In this document: in pieces, positions 1 through 9,002 of the stretch | Position numbering within the stretch: position 1 is the stretch's first letter | Layout: each line of letters begins with the position of its first letter | Assembly: GCF_000813145.1 (NCBI RefSeq) | Contig: NZ_BAZF01000002.1 | Span: 310,001 to 374,000 of the forward strand | DNA from: Geobacter sp. OR-1 | GTDB taxonomy: Bacteria > Desulfobacterota > Desulfuromonadia > Geobacterales > DSM-12255 | Length of the DNA: 64,000 bases | Direction: 5' to 3' | Notes under the pieces: generated by a model | The model's database searches: none | The model's input: the letters and a program-made list of their open reading frames with translations, nothing else | Told to the model about the DNA's origin: nothing | Position numbers and translations under genes: made by a program

Positions 1-203
1 TCATAAACTGCAAGGTCGATGGGTTTTTTCGCCACACTCTTTGTGGCAGGTTTTCTAACTTTGGGAGCAGAGACTTTCTTCTCCTCTATAACCGTTCCCT
101 TGGGTGAGGGCGCGTAAATCTTGTCATCGACAAAAACTACAGTTTGCACAAAGTTTTCAACAGCATTTCGTGAAAAGCTATCCATTGTCGATGCTTTACT
201 CAT
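1..203 (-). CDS. Receiver-like protein, N-terminal part, cut by window edge
   Basis: An open frame runs from an ATG at 203 off the left edge, giving 67 residues with no stop. It overlaps the stop of the dual-ATPase gene by 8 bases (ATGAGTAA), so the two are translationally coupled. Near residue 23 is a hydrophobic strand ending in two aspartates (TVVFVDDKIY), which resembles the first strand and acidic pair of a response-regulator receiver domain (typically VLIVDDE). A Lys/Pro/Ala-rich stretch follows. The phospho-acceptor Asp would lie outside the window and cannot be checked. The context, directly after a protein with a histidine-kinase-like C terminus, supports a receiver partner. The assignment is inference from a short fragment. 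Confidence 0.55.
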   Translation of the reverse strand, partial: MSKASTMDSFSRNAVENFVQTVVFVDDKIYAPSPKGTVIEEKKVSAPKVRKPATKSVAKKPIDLAVY

Positions 204-3162
204 CCACTTCCCCCGGACATAAAATTTCAAAAGTAGTCCCGCGTTCTTTGCTTTCGATCTGCGCGACATTCAAATCCATGCCTTCTTTTCGCAGAGCTTT
301 TTGGGAGATGAACAAGCCAAGCCCGCGTCCTCCCGGCTTACGTGAGAATCCCTGTTCAAATATCGCTTCTATATCCCTGTTATGAATACCTGGACCGTTG
401 TTGCTTATGAGGTAGGTATTTCCCGAAAAATCCAAGGTAATAGTTCGCAGCCCTTGAATATCTTTAAGCCAGAATACTGCGTTATCAATTATGTTTACGA
501 AAACAGGATATATTGTTGATGGAAATCCTGGGACCTCAGAGTCAATAAAGTCCGGTGTGACTATTAGTTCGATATCGTGCCTTTTGAATCGAACGCTGAA
601 TAATGTCCTGACATAATGGTTAATTTCGCTGCCTTTGATTATCGTCCGTTTCCGTTGCAGTCGGCGTTGTAACGGTGTGAATAAATTTAAATGCGCATCA
701 AGGTGGTCGAAATTGGTTCTTATTTCTTGATAAAGAGGTACTAAGTCAGCATTTGTCCTTGCCCAAGAACCAAGCTCACGGAGTTTGAGCCGAATCCCTT
801 TTATTGCAGCGACGAACTCATGGTTAATTATGGCAACAGCTAAACCCAATTGAACAAGTTCTGCATCGGTATCAGCTTGCTCCCTTAAATTTTGTAACTC
901 TGTATCCATGGCTTCAACCATATCAAGGTGACCAGTATCTGCTTTTTGCTCCATGTTTTCAGCAATGCTTGTGAGCATTTCACGAACCCGTCCAAGCGAT
1001 TCAGTGTTTCTTTGTCCAACCTCTTCAATACGAAACTCATACATTTGCCGAATTTCTTCAGCATGTTGCGGGGATATATCTACAAAGTCCTGCTCTGCGA
1101 AGTCTATCTCCACCTTTTTCACAATGTTTCTGAACTCCTGAATCGCGGTTCTGGCAGTATCAATTGCCACACGACGAGTATCGGTCGCTGCTTTCTCTAG
1201 CAAGCCGGCTTCTGATTTGACTTCTGACTCACGATTCTTTGCAACCTGATCAATCAAACTTTTCAAGCGACGGCGCTGATCAATATAGATACGTGCCTCT
1301 TCTGCCATTATGCCCAAAGTTCCTGCGACTTCCTTAGAGAAAGGCGAAAAAAGCTCAGTTTCCAGACGTTCTTGCTCACGTTGATATGCTGTCCAGTCTC
1401 GCTCAAGCTGTTTTGTGAGCCCTACGCCTCTTGGTTTAGCAATCTGATAACTGCGTCGAATTTCAGCTAAACGTCGATTTGCCTCGTTTTCAGCTTCAAG
1501 GAGTTCTTCCGCAGCTTCATCCTGATTTTTCATTTTGGATGCGGACTTCATGCGTGCATGAACTTGTAGACGTAAAGAATCTACTTCTGCTTCAGGAATC
1601 TTTTGAGAAACACTCTGGAAAAACGAATCCAGTGCTGCTGTCAGGCTTTTTCTTTTTGTGCCAACTTGTTTATCTCGCTTCTTGCGAGCGCTTTCCAATC
1701 GATCCAACTCAGCTTTTCTTTCGCGAAAGTACTCGCCAAAGTCAGCATCTTTCCTGAAAAAGTCCGCAGCCAACTGAACAAAAAGGTGCTCTAATATATC
1801 TTTAAGCTGCCGATATACCTTGTCTTTTTGAAATCCCTCACGACCCGCTTTTTCCTTCAACCGGCCATTCTCTTCTCGTGTTAGACACACTGCACCGTAA
1901 ATGCGTCTGTAAGAAAAGAAGTAGTGAGTCATTCCTCTATTCCGTCTGGTTTCAATGTTTAGCCAGTCAAAATCTGTGGTACCGTAAGGTAGTATCCTGA
2001 TCCCGTCGCGGTAGACGTAGATGCCTCCGATCTGATCGAGTTTGGTGTTGATTCTAACGTAGTCGTCCGGGTCAGCGTTACTTTCGCTTTTGTTGCCCTG
2101 GAGATAACCGAATTCTATGCTGAATGGGCCGCATAATGTTTCCTTCCCCGCGCCCCTATTCCATGAAATTACGTGATGCTCGTATTCTTTTTCGTAAACG
2201 CGGACGGTTCCTTTAAACTGGCCGTATTCGTTGATTTCCCCGCAAATGTATTGGTCAGCACATTCAAGATCATGTTTTGTAAAAAACTCTCCTTGCCCAA
2301 TTAGATCCTCATGGACAGTATCTGAAGGCCAATAACGAAAGGTTGTTTCCATCGGTGATGACGTCTTTGTAGAAAACGTTGAGTTGCAAAATCCCAACAG
2401 GAGCTTAGAGAATTCTTTTGTTTGGGATTGCCGTTCCCGTTCTATTTCTGCCTTTATTTCTTCATTGGCCGGCGTAATTAAAAAATGAGTTCCGGCGCCA
2501 TTCCCCCTTAAGGATAATCCTTCCAGAAAATCGTTTAAATCTTCAGGGTCGATTTGGACGTCATCCATTTCATCCAAAACAGTCGTGAAATCACAGTGCG
2601 GGTATTTTTTTTGAAGTAATTTCACAAGATGCAAATTTTGTTTAACTAAATCACGAACCTCTTTTGCGCTAGGTAAAGTCCCTCCAGGTATTGCAATAAC
2701 CGGGAAGTCAAGATCGTCCAAGTTCAGAGATGGAATTTCAAAGAGGCCCCAGTGGATAAAGCACATTGATAAATCACTTAATCGACGACCTCTTTTTGCT
2801 CTTGTTAAAACTAGAACTTGGGAACCTAGTAGAGCTATGGCCAAGCGACCGATACCTTTTTCACCCATGATAGCCCGTTTGGGCTTATCTGCTGGTCTAA
2901 ACGTCTCATTATGTGCTGCTGAATCGAGCTTACTTTCAGTACCCAGGACAAGCCAACGGTTTTCAAACTCGTCCCTGGTCATTCCGATTCCGTCATCACG
3001 AATGACGAGCAAGTTGTCTGATCGGAAGTAGTCAACTTCGACTTGATCTGCATAAGCATCATGGGCATTTTTGAAAAGTTCACTTATGGCAGTTGAAACA
3101 TCAGCAATTTGCTGACGTCCAAGCATGTCAACCGCTCGGGCGCGAGTTTTAAATTTAGCCAT
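196..3162 (-). CDS. Dual GHKL ATPase: MORC/Hsp90-like N domain plus histidine-kinase-like C domain
   Basis: A 988-residue protein. The N-terminal domain carries the GHKL signature: N box ELFKNAHDA (about 28-36), G1 DDGIG (56-60) and G2 GEKGIG (100-105), in the style of MORC/paraMORC and Hsp90-type ATPases. The middle (about 480-760) is long, charged and probably coiled coil. The C terminus looks like a histidine-kinase core: an H-box-like INHEFVAAIKG with His at about 781, N box NIIDNA (about 890), NNGPG (about 921) in place of the usual DxGxG, an F-box-like IFEQGFS and G2 GGRGLGLF (about 944). The ATG at 3162 is chosen over an upstream TTG because GAGG lies 6 bases before it. It overlaps the methyltransferase stop by 8 bases. 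Published work (Iyer and colleagues, 2008) links paraMORC-type GHKL proteins to restriction-modification operons. A role in DNA surveillance or defence is inference. Confidence 0.8.
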   Translation of the reverse strand: MAKFKTRARAVDMLGRQQIADVSTAISELFKNAHDAYADQVEVDYFRSDNLLVIRDDGIGMTRDEFENRWLVLGTESKLDSAAHNETFRPADKPKRAIMGEKGIGRLAIALLGSQVLVLTRAKRGRRLSDLSMCFIHWGLFEIPSLNLDDLDFPVIAIPGGTLPSAKEVRDLVKQNLHLVKLLQKKYPHCDFTTVLDEMDDVQIDPEDLNDFLEGLSLRGNGAGTHFLITPANEEIKAEIERERQSQTKEFSKLLLGFCNSTFSTKTSSPMETTFRYWPSDTVHEDLIGQGEFFTKHDLECADQYICGEINEYGQFKGTVRVYEKEYEHHVISWNRGAGKETLCGPFSIEFGYLQGNKSESNADPDDYVRINTKLDQIGGIYVYRDGIRILPYGTTDFDWLNIETRRNRGMTHYFFSYRRIYGAVCLTREENGRLKEKAGREGFQKDKVYRQLKDILEHLFVQLAADFFRKDADFGEYFRERKAELDRLESARKKRDKQVGTKRKSLTAALDSFFQSVSQKIPEAEVDSLRLQVHARMKSASKMKNQDEAAEELLEAENEANRRLAEIRRSYQIAKPRGVGLTKQLERDWTAYQREQERLETELFSPFSKEVAGTLGIMAEEARIYIDQRRRLKSLIDQVAKNRESEVKSEAGLLEKAATDTRRVAIDTARTAIQEFRNIVKKVEIDFAEQDFVDISPQHAEEIRQMYEFRIEEVGQRNTESLGRVREMLTSIAENMEQKADTGHLDMVEAMDTELQNLREQADTDAELVQLGLAVAIINHEFVAAIKGIRLKLRELGSWARTNADLVPLYQEIRTNFDHLDAHLNLFTPLQRRLQRKRTIIKGSEINHYVRTLFSVRFKRHDIELIVTPDFIDSEVPGFPSTIYPVFVNIIDNAVFWLKDIQGLRTITLDFSGNTYLISNNGPGIHNRDIEAIFEQGFSRKPGGRGLGLFISQKALRKEGMDLNVAQIESKERGTTFEILCPGEVDE

Positions 3163-4255
3163 TGATCGCCTCAACGTGCTTGATAAAATGATTTCCCATT
3201 ACAAAGGCAAGATCAACAGGCACAGCATTCCCTATTTGTCTTGCCATGGAGTTTAGACTCCCGAAAAATTCAAAACCATCATCAAACCCTTGCAGGCGCG
3301 CAGCTTCTCTGACGCTTATGGCACGGTCTTGTTCTGGATGCCCGAATCTTCCGTTTGAATAACTGATGCAACGTGTTGTTAATCCAGTTGCCGGTTTTTT
3401 CCACCACAAGCGACCATAACAGTCCGTATGACCGGAATGCGTTGTACCGTCTTCATTTGTACGGGTATAGCACTCAGGTCGGAGCTCCCTCGGCCAATTA
3501 TTCCGGCCGCCGCCATCATGAGCCGAAGCTTTAATCCTTTGCATGTTGATCTCCGACAACATGGCGGCACGGTGATTTAGCACACCCTCACCAGCATAAC
3601 TTTCACCGGCAGCAATGACCGGAAGATCGGCTATTGCATCAAAGACGGTTTTATACTGAGTATTCTGGCCTTTACCATGGGTGGGCTCAGGAATAGATAT
3701 TTCACCATGCTTGCTCGCCAATAGCACAAAACGCCGCCGTAATTGCGGTGCTCCATAATCTTGCGCGGCAACAACGCCACAGGAGAGTTTATAATTCATT
3801 TCTTCTAGAAGGTTTTTGAACGCGGGGAATGGACCATCATTATGTTTGGGTACTTTTTGCAAGCCGGGAACATTTTCCACAAATATAAAATCGGGCTGAC
3901 ACTCTTTTATGATAGCACCGAAATACGTTAGAAGATCCTTGCGCTCATCATTCTTACGGCTTTCTGTATTCTGTTTGGTAAATGGCTGACAGGGGGCACA
4001 ACCACAGAAAAGTTTGTAACTATCCTCATGCTTGGCTAGTACATGCTGTAAATCGGAAACGGAAAGATCTTTGATGCTCTTATCGCAGAAAACGGTAGAT
4101 GGAAAGTTTTTGGTAAAGGTGCTTTTTGCATCCTGATCAACATCAAGTGCAAAAGCGATATCCATACCGGCTTTCTGAAACCCCCTGCTTGTCCCGCCAC
4201 AACCGCAGAAGAAGTCATAGACCGCTATGTTTATATTTCCATTGTTTTTTATCAT
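3155..4255 (-). CDS. dcm: DNA (cytosine-5)-methyltransferase
   Basis: A 366-residue C5-cytosine methyltransferase that would transfer methyl from S-adenosylmethionine to cytosine in a specific site. Visible motifs: I, YDFFCGCGGTSRGF (SAM loop); IV, APCQPF with the catalytic Cys; VI, ENVPGL; VIII, QLRRRF; and X near the C terminus, RQIGNAVPVD. The target-recognition region between VIII and X is short, about 100 residues. The ATG at 4255 is preferred to an in-frame TTG at 4270, with a weak GGGA before it. It is the first gene of a leftward operon with the dual-ATPase and receiver-like genes. No obvious restriction endonuclease is in the window; one could lie off the left edge. The recognition sequence cannot be read from the protein. 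Confidence 0.93.
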   Translation of the reverse strand: MIKNNGNINIAVYDFFCGCGGTSRGFQKAGMDIAFALDVDQDAKSTFTKNFPSTVFCDKSIKDLSVSDLQHVLAKHEDSYKLFCGCAPCQPFTKQNTESRKNDERKDLLTYFGAIIKECQPDFIFVENVPGLQKVPKHNDGPFPAFKNLLEEMNYKLSCGVVAAQDYGAPQLRRRFVLLASKHGEISIPEPTHGKGQNTQYKTVFDAIADLPVIAAGESYAGEGVLNHRAAMLSEINMQRIKASAHDGGGRNNWPRELRPECYTRTNEDGTTHSGHTDCYGRLWWKKPATGLTTRCISYSNGRFGHPEQDRAISVREAARLQGFDDGFEFFGSLNSMARQIGNAVPVDLAFVMGNHFIKHVEAING

Positions 4256-4385
4256 TACTGTCCCATGCAAATATATGTATGTCTATGGTGATACTTTTGA
4301 TAAATTTACTTTAGGCAATAAATTTCTTCGCATTATATTATTTTTTTTGAGCCAACTAAATTATCATAATAATTAATCAACAAAA

Positions 4386-4421
4386 AGCCGCCCGTCAGTA
4401 ATGCACTGAAACAGACGGCTT
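4386..4421 (-). terminator. Hairpin with T run upstream of dcm
   Basis: Read leftward, AAGCCGTC pairs imperfectly with GGGCGGCTT around an inner CAGT-GCATT-ACTG hairpin, followed by TTTTTG. It lies 130 bases upstream of the dcm start in the same direction, so it could stop read-through into the operon or act as an attenuator. The stem has a bulge, so this is tentative. Confidence 0.45.
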
Positions 4422-4585
4422 AATGTTCAAAAGTATTTTGAAGGGCTTAGAGCCCATCGTCTTACTCCTCCATAAACGTATGAAATTACGCCAACTTAAT
4501 ACATCTTTTAGCCTCTAAAGTCAATTGATATGCAAAAGCAAAAATCAGATTCGACGTTGTCGAGGAAATAGCACAATGTCCGATC

Positions 4586-4616
4586 TGGACAGAGTGATGC
4601 AACAGGCTGATATAAT
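4586..4616 (+). promoter_or_regulatory. Possible promoter for the small membrane-protein gene
   Basis: A perfect TATAAT at 4611-4616 has TGGACA at 4586-4591 upstream with a 19-base spacer, which is longer than ideal. It sits about 100 bases before the start at 4720. A TTGACA at 4640-4645 lacks a good -10. Confidence 0.35.
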
Positions 4617-4719
4617 GGCGATTTATAAATTTAATTGAGTTGACAAGCAAACTGAAGCTGGTCAAACTTAACGAGAAAATCCAATCGAAGTCAGACCGAA
4701 AATGAAAGGAGGGAGTGCG

Positions 4720-5085
4720 ATGGGACAAAAATTCAAGGCGTTCATTATATCGGCTGTTGGAACCGTTCTCCCCTGTTTTCTTGCGGGGGCAATAGTTGGA
4801 TTGTTCTTTTTTTCGTCATTTTGGTACTGGACACTTGGCATCTCATTTCTGGCGCTATGTTACACAATCCTTGACCGTGTTCACTTACGTCTCTATCTCG
4901 GATCGTTAAAAGGGCTTTCAGCTTGGCAGCTCCTAAAATATGGGTACGCTGCTCCAGAACTGCGACCAACAATGTCGGCTGCAGAATATGAGTGGTACAT
5001 GAACTGGATAATTTATAGCACTCCGTTTCGACTGTTCCGTGATCGTCGAAGAAGAAAAGATCTTTCCTCCTTTCATCACTGGTGA
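4720..5085 (+). CDS. Small membrane protein, unknown function
   Basis: A 121-residue protein. The start at 4720 is chosen because AAAGGAGG lies 7 bases upstream; an ATG at 4702 is in frame but has no such site. Two hydrophobic helices cover roughly residues 10-50 (FIISAVGTVL and FWYWTLGISFLALCY regions), and the C terminus is very basic (RLFRDRRRRKDL), so it is probably cytoplasmic. It runs tail-to-tail into the last tra-operon gene with a 10-base overlap. I do not recognise a family. Its place in the element between the tra region and the methyltransferase operon suggests accessory cargo, for example an entry-exclusion-type or regulatory membrane protein, but nothing in the sequence shows this. 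Confidence 0.65.
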   Translation: MGQKFKAFIISAVGTVLPCFLAGAIVGLFFFSSFWYWTLGISFLALCYTILDRVHLRLYLGSLKGLSAWQLLKYGYAAPELRPTMSAAEYEWYMNWIIYSTPFRLFRDRRRRKDLSSFHHW

Positions 5086-5390
5086 GGCTGAATATACTCC
5101 CAAGCCCCCTTCAATTTTAATATTTCGTCTCGACTGATTTCAATGCAACCACGATAAGATGCAACAAGAGCATAGGGATCGGATTCGTAGAAGTGCACAT
5201 TCGTGCCTTCTGCTTGCTCAAGGTGCTCAAGAGCCTCAACGGGTACAGGTATTTGAACACCCGAGACACGAAGTTCAACCCCGTATTCTGCCAGATCAAA
5301 AACCACGCTATCCATCTGTCCAGACGGTACATTCCCGTTTCCCATAATGGCAATGATCCCGTCAGAAACGAATAGTATCTTCTCAATCAC
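5076..5390 (-). CDS. Small hypothetical protein, last gene of the tra operon
   Basis: A 104-residue soluble protein starting at GTG (5390), with GGAGG 6 bases upstream; the alternative ATG two bases further up is in a closed frame. It begins 3 bases after the traG stop, so it is the distal gene of the tra transcript. It has no signal peptide, membrane helix or motif that I recognise. The mix of short strands and acidic residues suggests a compact alpha/beta protein. Its 3' end overlaps the convergent gene at 4720-5085 by 10 bases. Confidence 0.65.
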   Translation of the reverse strand: MIEKILFVSDGIIAIMGNGNVPSGQMDSVVFDLAEYGVELRVSGVQIPVPVEALEHLEQAEGTNVHFYESDPYALVASYRGCIEISRDEILKLKGAWEYIQPHQ

Positions 5391-5393
5391 ACA

Positions 5394-8300
5394 TTACCTC
5401 CTTGTGCCTCGTGGCTGTGGCCCACCGCCTTTTGGGAGTGGTGAGCTTTTACTCTGGTGTTGGAGAATTTTGCTGGTTCTTTGCATCTGCTGTTGTACAT
5501 TTCGAGCTTGCTGCTCCGCGGTATGTGCTATCTCACGTTCCGCCGCGCTTGCAGCAGCATTTGCTGCTTCCTCTCGCTTTGTTACTGCAGCTTTATATGG
5601 GCCTACGGTCTTCGCAATATCCCCAACTATTCCAGCAGTCTCATGCAGTGCCCCCTGACCAACAGCTATAGTTGTAGCAGCTGTACCGGCATCAATCGAT
5701 CGACCATCCTTGAACTCCTGTGATGCAGCGCTCCCAGCTAGATTCTGCCGCGATTCGACCCTTGTTCCGACCACCTGTGAATTCGAATAATCCGCCTTGA
5801 CCCCGCCATCAGCTCGAACACTCCCGGTAATCCCACCACCAGATCTCGTACTGACCACCGCCGCCCCTTGCTGTGACGATTGAACAAACTGGTCTTCGGT
5901 GATCTCTGACCGATGCCCGGCAATCAGATTCCCGCTCTTGTCCATCTTGCCCTGCACCTGGGAGTAGTGCAGGTTGCCTTCCTTGTCCTTGGCATACATG
6001 AGGACGTTGCCGTCAAGCCCGTTGGAAAATGATCCGCCTACCACCTCAATCTTGCCGGTCTTATCGTTTTTAGCGTAATACCAGTCACCATTGACCATCA
6101 TTTGCTTGCCGCCCGCCTGGATCATGTAGCTACCGGACTTCCGTGAGACATTCAGTGCCTGATTCTCGTAGCCAGTCTTGATAAAATCACCAACCGTTTT
6201 CCTCAGCCCCTTGTCATTGGTCGACACGTTCCGATCCAGACGCTCAATATCAGTTCCGGTCTTGCTCTGACCGAGATCGAATTTCTGCACCCGACCACCC
6301 TGATCAATGGCAAACGACGCAAGGTTGCCGTTCCGGTCATAGTCAGCCTTGTAGTCGAAGGCCTGACCGGACAACTTGGCGACATGGGCGGCTGCACTCT
6401 GGAATCCGGCAGAGCGAAGCTGCTTCTGCAGTTCAAGTGCTTGCCCCTTGTCACCTTTGGCAACGGTGCCGGAATCGGACGAATTGACGATCCCGCCATC
6501 CATGCCGACATTGACCGCACTCTTGCCGTCAGCTGTCGTGAAGTTGATATTCTGGCCCTCCATCGCCTTCTGCATCTCGGCAAAACCCCGTTCGGTCAGG
6601 TGACCGTCCTTGTACATCTCCGGATCGTTCCGGAGTTGAGGAGCAATCCTGCCAACCATCTGATCCGCTGCCGCGTGAACCAGTTGATTGCGGGCAATCC
6701 TCCCTGAAACATCATTGCTGGTGAGCTGCTGGTAGTTGTCATAACCGCCGCCGGCATAGATGCCCTGGATCTTGCCCCCGGTTTCTGTTGCTACGACATG
6801 GCCAGCTTCCATACCTGCGGCTACCGGGCCTCCCATTTGATCTGAGAGTCCGGTTACCTCTGAGGCATGTTTGCCCTGCTGGAACTGGGCATTCATCTGC
6901 ATGAGTTGTCCGGAAGAGACCCCGTAGGTATCTGCGATCTTGTTCACCGCATCGGCATTGGCAAAATCCCCAAGGGCGGTAACCTCAGAACGCATGGCGT
7001 TGAACTCACGCCAGTTCCCATTGAAACCGAGAGACCTGGCTGCAGCGTAGGCTCCCATCTCTCCCTGCAGCTGCCCGACGTTCTTGTCCATGTTGGCGGT
7101 TAGGAACCCGGCGTAGTTTTCACCGGAACCAAAGACGTTGGCCAGGGCCCGGTCATTGGCGACTCCCATCGTGGCAAATGCCATAGTGTCGCCGCCATAG
7201 CTGCCTGAAACCACATCCTTGGTCGCAGCAGACTTGTCGAGTCCCAGCCGACCGTCAAATGATTTCAGTTCATACGACGATGACAGACCGCTTTCCCGCA
7301 TAGCCCTGCCGCTGCCACCGAAGCCGATGGACCTGCCCAGTTCACTGTCAGCCGATATCCGGCTCGAAAACTCCATGCCGAAATCCCGGATCATGTCACT
7401 GGAAGCGGTCGTCTTACCGGACATACCGACCAATGACTGCGCCTGCCTGGCTTGAAAACTATGCTCATTGCTCCATGCCTGGGTCGGCATGGCCGTGACG
7501 TTGCGCTGCATGGCCGAAGCTCTGCCGGAAGGATCTTCCACTTCATGCACCGCCCGGTTACCCGCAGCCTGTACTTGACTGACCATCCCCCCGGCCATCA
7601 TTGCCATGGCATGACCACCGAACTTGATCAGCATCCCGGTGATAACCGTTGCCAGCATCATTCCGCTCATCCGGAGTGTGCCGAACATGCCGAGAATCTT
7701 CACGGTCTGGTCAGGGAAGAAGTAGAGGGCATCCATGCCAAGCTTGTTCTGCCGCACCATCTCATAGGCCCGGTTGGCATAGTCCACGGCAAACTGGTGA
7801 ACAATGGCATCGGTTACGCCCCAGGCGGTCAGCCAGATGAAGAAGCCGGCGATAATCCCGACAGCCTTGCCGATCAGCGGTGTGGGAATGAAGAGTGCCA
7901 GAAACGGCAGCAGACCGACGGCGATGGCAGTGAGTGCCGCCTTCAGGATCGGCAACCACTCGTTGGCCGACTTCATGGCACCGGAGGCATTGAGCAAGAA
8001 CTGGTAGTTGGTGGCGCCGGCAGCGTTGCCGCTGCGGAAGATATCCTCCAAACGCTGGGAGACATAGGCTTGCTTCAGGAAATCGTCGATACTCGCCGCT
8101 CCAAGGCCGGTGCCGGAATTGACGTTGTTCAGCACTGTCTTGCACTGGACCATGGCGGCGGCATCGCTTACGTCATAGCCGAGATTGGCACAAACCGATT
8201 CGATGTTCTTCCCTAGATTTGCCGGAGTGAGCACCGCTTTGATGCTGGTCCAGGAGTCGGTACAGGTAAGCGCCTGCCCCTGCGGGTTGGCAGCATCATA

Positions 8301-9002
8301 GTAGACCGTCCAGATGGCGGGATTTACCGCCTTGTCCAGAGAGCCGACAAAATTGGTAGTCGTCTTACGCAGTTCATCCACGGTGAGTCCGGCATTGGGA
8401 TTCATCAGCGCATAGGAGACGCAATCCTTGACGTAGCGCCGCATGGAGGCATCCAGATTGCTGTCAATGGCCGTCAAGGGAATGCTGGTGAGCTGGGCGA
8501 GCCCCAGGAATCCTTTACCGCCGGCCTGAGTCTGGTAATTCAGGGGATCTCCGGCAGTGGTGACGATATCCACCAGGCCCCGTTCGATCTTGTTCAGGAT
8601 GCCGGCAACCGCCACCACGCCATCGGGGATGCCGCCAACCGCCTGGTTCTTGTTGAATACCGGATCGTAGACATGGATGGTCCCCTTGGGAACAACCAGG
8701 GCAAGATAGACCATGATGCCGATCATGGTCGGTACGATCCAGGTCATGACCGAACCGTTGGCGGTTCCAAGCGACTTGGCAAAGACTGTCACCCCGCCGA
8801 AGAAGAGCCCCGCAGTGATGACCACGAAATAAAGCGACTTGTAGGCATTGTCGCCAAAGATCAGCGCCAGCTTGCTGAAGGCATTCACCACCGCGTCGTG
8901 ACCGCCCCAGACATAGAATTCCATGTCCAAGGCCAGGGCCATGGATGGAATCAACAGCAACAGTGCAGTGATGGCAATACTAGAAGTTGTCCGTATCGAC
9001 AT
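5394..9002 (-). CDS. traG: F-type conjugation protein TraG
   Basis: A 1202-residue protein that in F-type systems sits in the inner membrane and acts in pilus assembly and mating-pair stabilisation. The start at 9002 has AGGAG 6 bases upstream; the ATG at 9020 lacks this. It opens with a signal-like helix, then a TraG-N type region with helices at about 50-75, 85-110 and a cluster at about 355-480. The rest is a long, hydrophilic, Gly/Ser/Gln-rich periplasmic region that ends in a basic Pro/Gly-rich tail. It overlaps the upstream membrane-protein gene by 23 bases. The length is a little over the 938 residues of F TraG. The assignment rests on domain layout and operon position and is fairly secure for the N-terminal half. 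Confidence 0.85.
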   Translation of the reverse strand: MSIRTTSSIAITALLLLIPSMALALDMEFYVWGGHDAVVNAFSKLALIFGDNAYKSLYFVVITAGLFFGGVTVFAKSLGTANGSVMTWIVPTMIGIMVYLALVVPKGTIHVYDPVFNKNQAVGGIPDGVVAVAGILNKIERGLVDIVTTAGDPLNYQTQAGGKGFLGLAQLTSIPLTAIDSNLDASMRRYVKDCVSYALMNPNAGLTVDELRKTTTNFVGSLDKAVNPAIWTVYYDAANPQGQALTCTDSWTSIKAVLTPANLGKNIESVCANLGYDVSDAAAMVQCKTVLNNVNSGTGLGAASIDDFLKQAYVSQRLEDIFRSGNAAGATNYQFLLNASGAMKSANEWLPILKAALTAIAVGLLPFLALFIPTPLIGKAVGIIAGFFIWLTAWGVTDAIVHQFAVDYANRAYEMVRQNKLGMDALYFFPDQTVKILGMFGTLRMSGMMLATVITGMLIKFGGHAMAMMAGGMVSQVQAAGNRAVHEVEDPSGRASAMQRNVTAMPTQAWSNEHSFQARQAQSLVGMSGKTTASSDMIRDFGMEFSSRISADSELGRSIGFGGSGRAMRESGLSSSYELKSFDGRLGLDKSAATKDVVSGSYGGDTMAFATMGVANDRALANVFGSGENYAGFLTANMDKNVGQLQGEMGAYAAARSLGFNGNWREFNAMRSEVTALGDFANADAVNKIADTYGVSSGQLMQMNAQFQQGKHASEVTGLSDQMGGPVAAGMEAGHVVATETGGKIQGIYAGGGYDNYQQLTSNDVSGRIARNQLVHAAADQMVGRIAPQLRNDPEMYKDGHLTERGFAEMQKAMEGQNINFTTADGKSAVNVGMDGGIVNSSDSGTVAKGDKGQALELQKQLRSAGFQSAAAHVAKLSGQAFDYKADYDRNGNLASFAIDQGGRVQKFDLGQSKTGTDIERLDRNVSTNDKGLRKTVGDFIKTGYENQALNVSRKSGSYMIQAGGKQMMVNGDWYYAKNDKTGKIEVVGGSFSNGLDGNVLMYAKDKEGNLHYSQVQGKMDKSGNLIAGHRSEITEDQFVQSSQQGAAVVSTRSGGGITGSVRADGGVKADYSNSQVVGTRVESRQNLAGSAASQEFKDGRSIDAGTAATTIAVGQGALHETAGIVGDIAKTVGPYKAAVTKREEAANAAASAAEREIAHTAEQQARNVQQQMQRTSKILQHQSKSSPLPKGGGPQPRGTRR

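Larger units (their letters stand above)
4271..4719. other. Divergent intergenic region between dcm and a small membrane-protein gene
   Basis: A 449-base AT-rich region with no convincing gene. It must hold leftward control of dcm and rightward control of the gene at 4720. It contains a hairpin with a T run at 4386-4421, a short GGGCT/AGCCC hairpin near 4443 and a possible rightward promoter at 4586-4616. A leftward 80-codon frame inside it has no homology that I recognise and no good ribosome site. Confidence 0.5.

Noticed and set aside
1-4255. Naming the methyltransferase operon as a known phage-defence system such as Detocs
   Set aside because: Detocs uses a different kinase and has no methyltransferase; the resemblance is limited to kinase-like and receiver-like parts.
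4384-4421. An integron attC site upstream of dcm
   Set aside because: The stem lacks the conserved outer RYYYAAC/GTTRRRY core sites, and no integron integrase is visible.
4486-4728. Leftward 80-codon frame upstream of dcm
   Set aside because: No ribosome site, no recognisable composition, and it overlaps the likely promoter and start of the gene at 4720.
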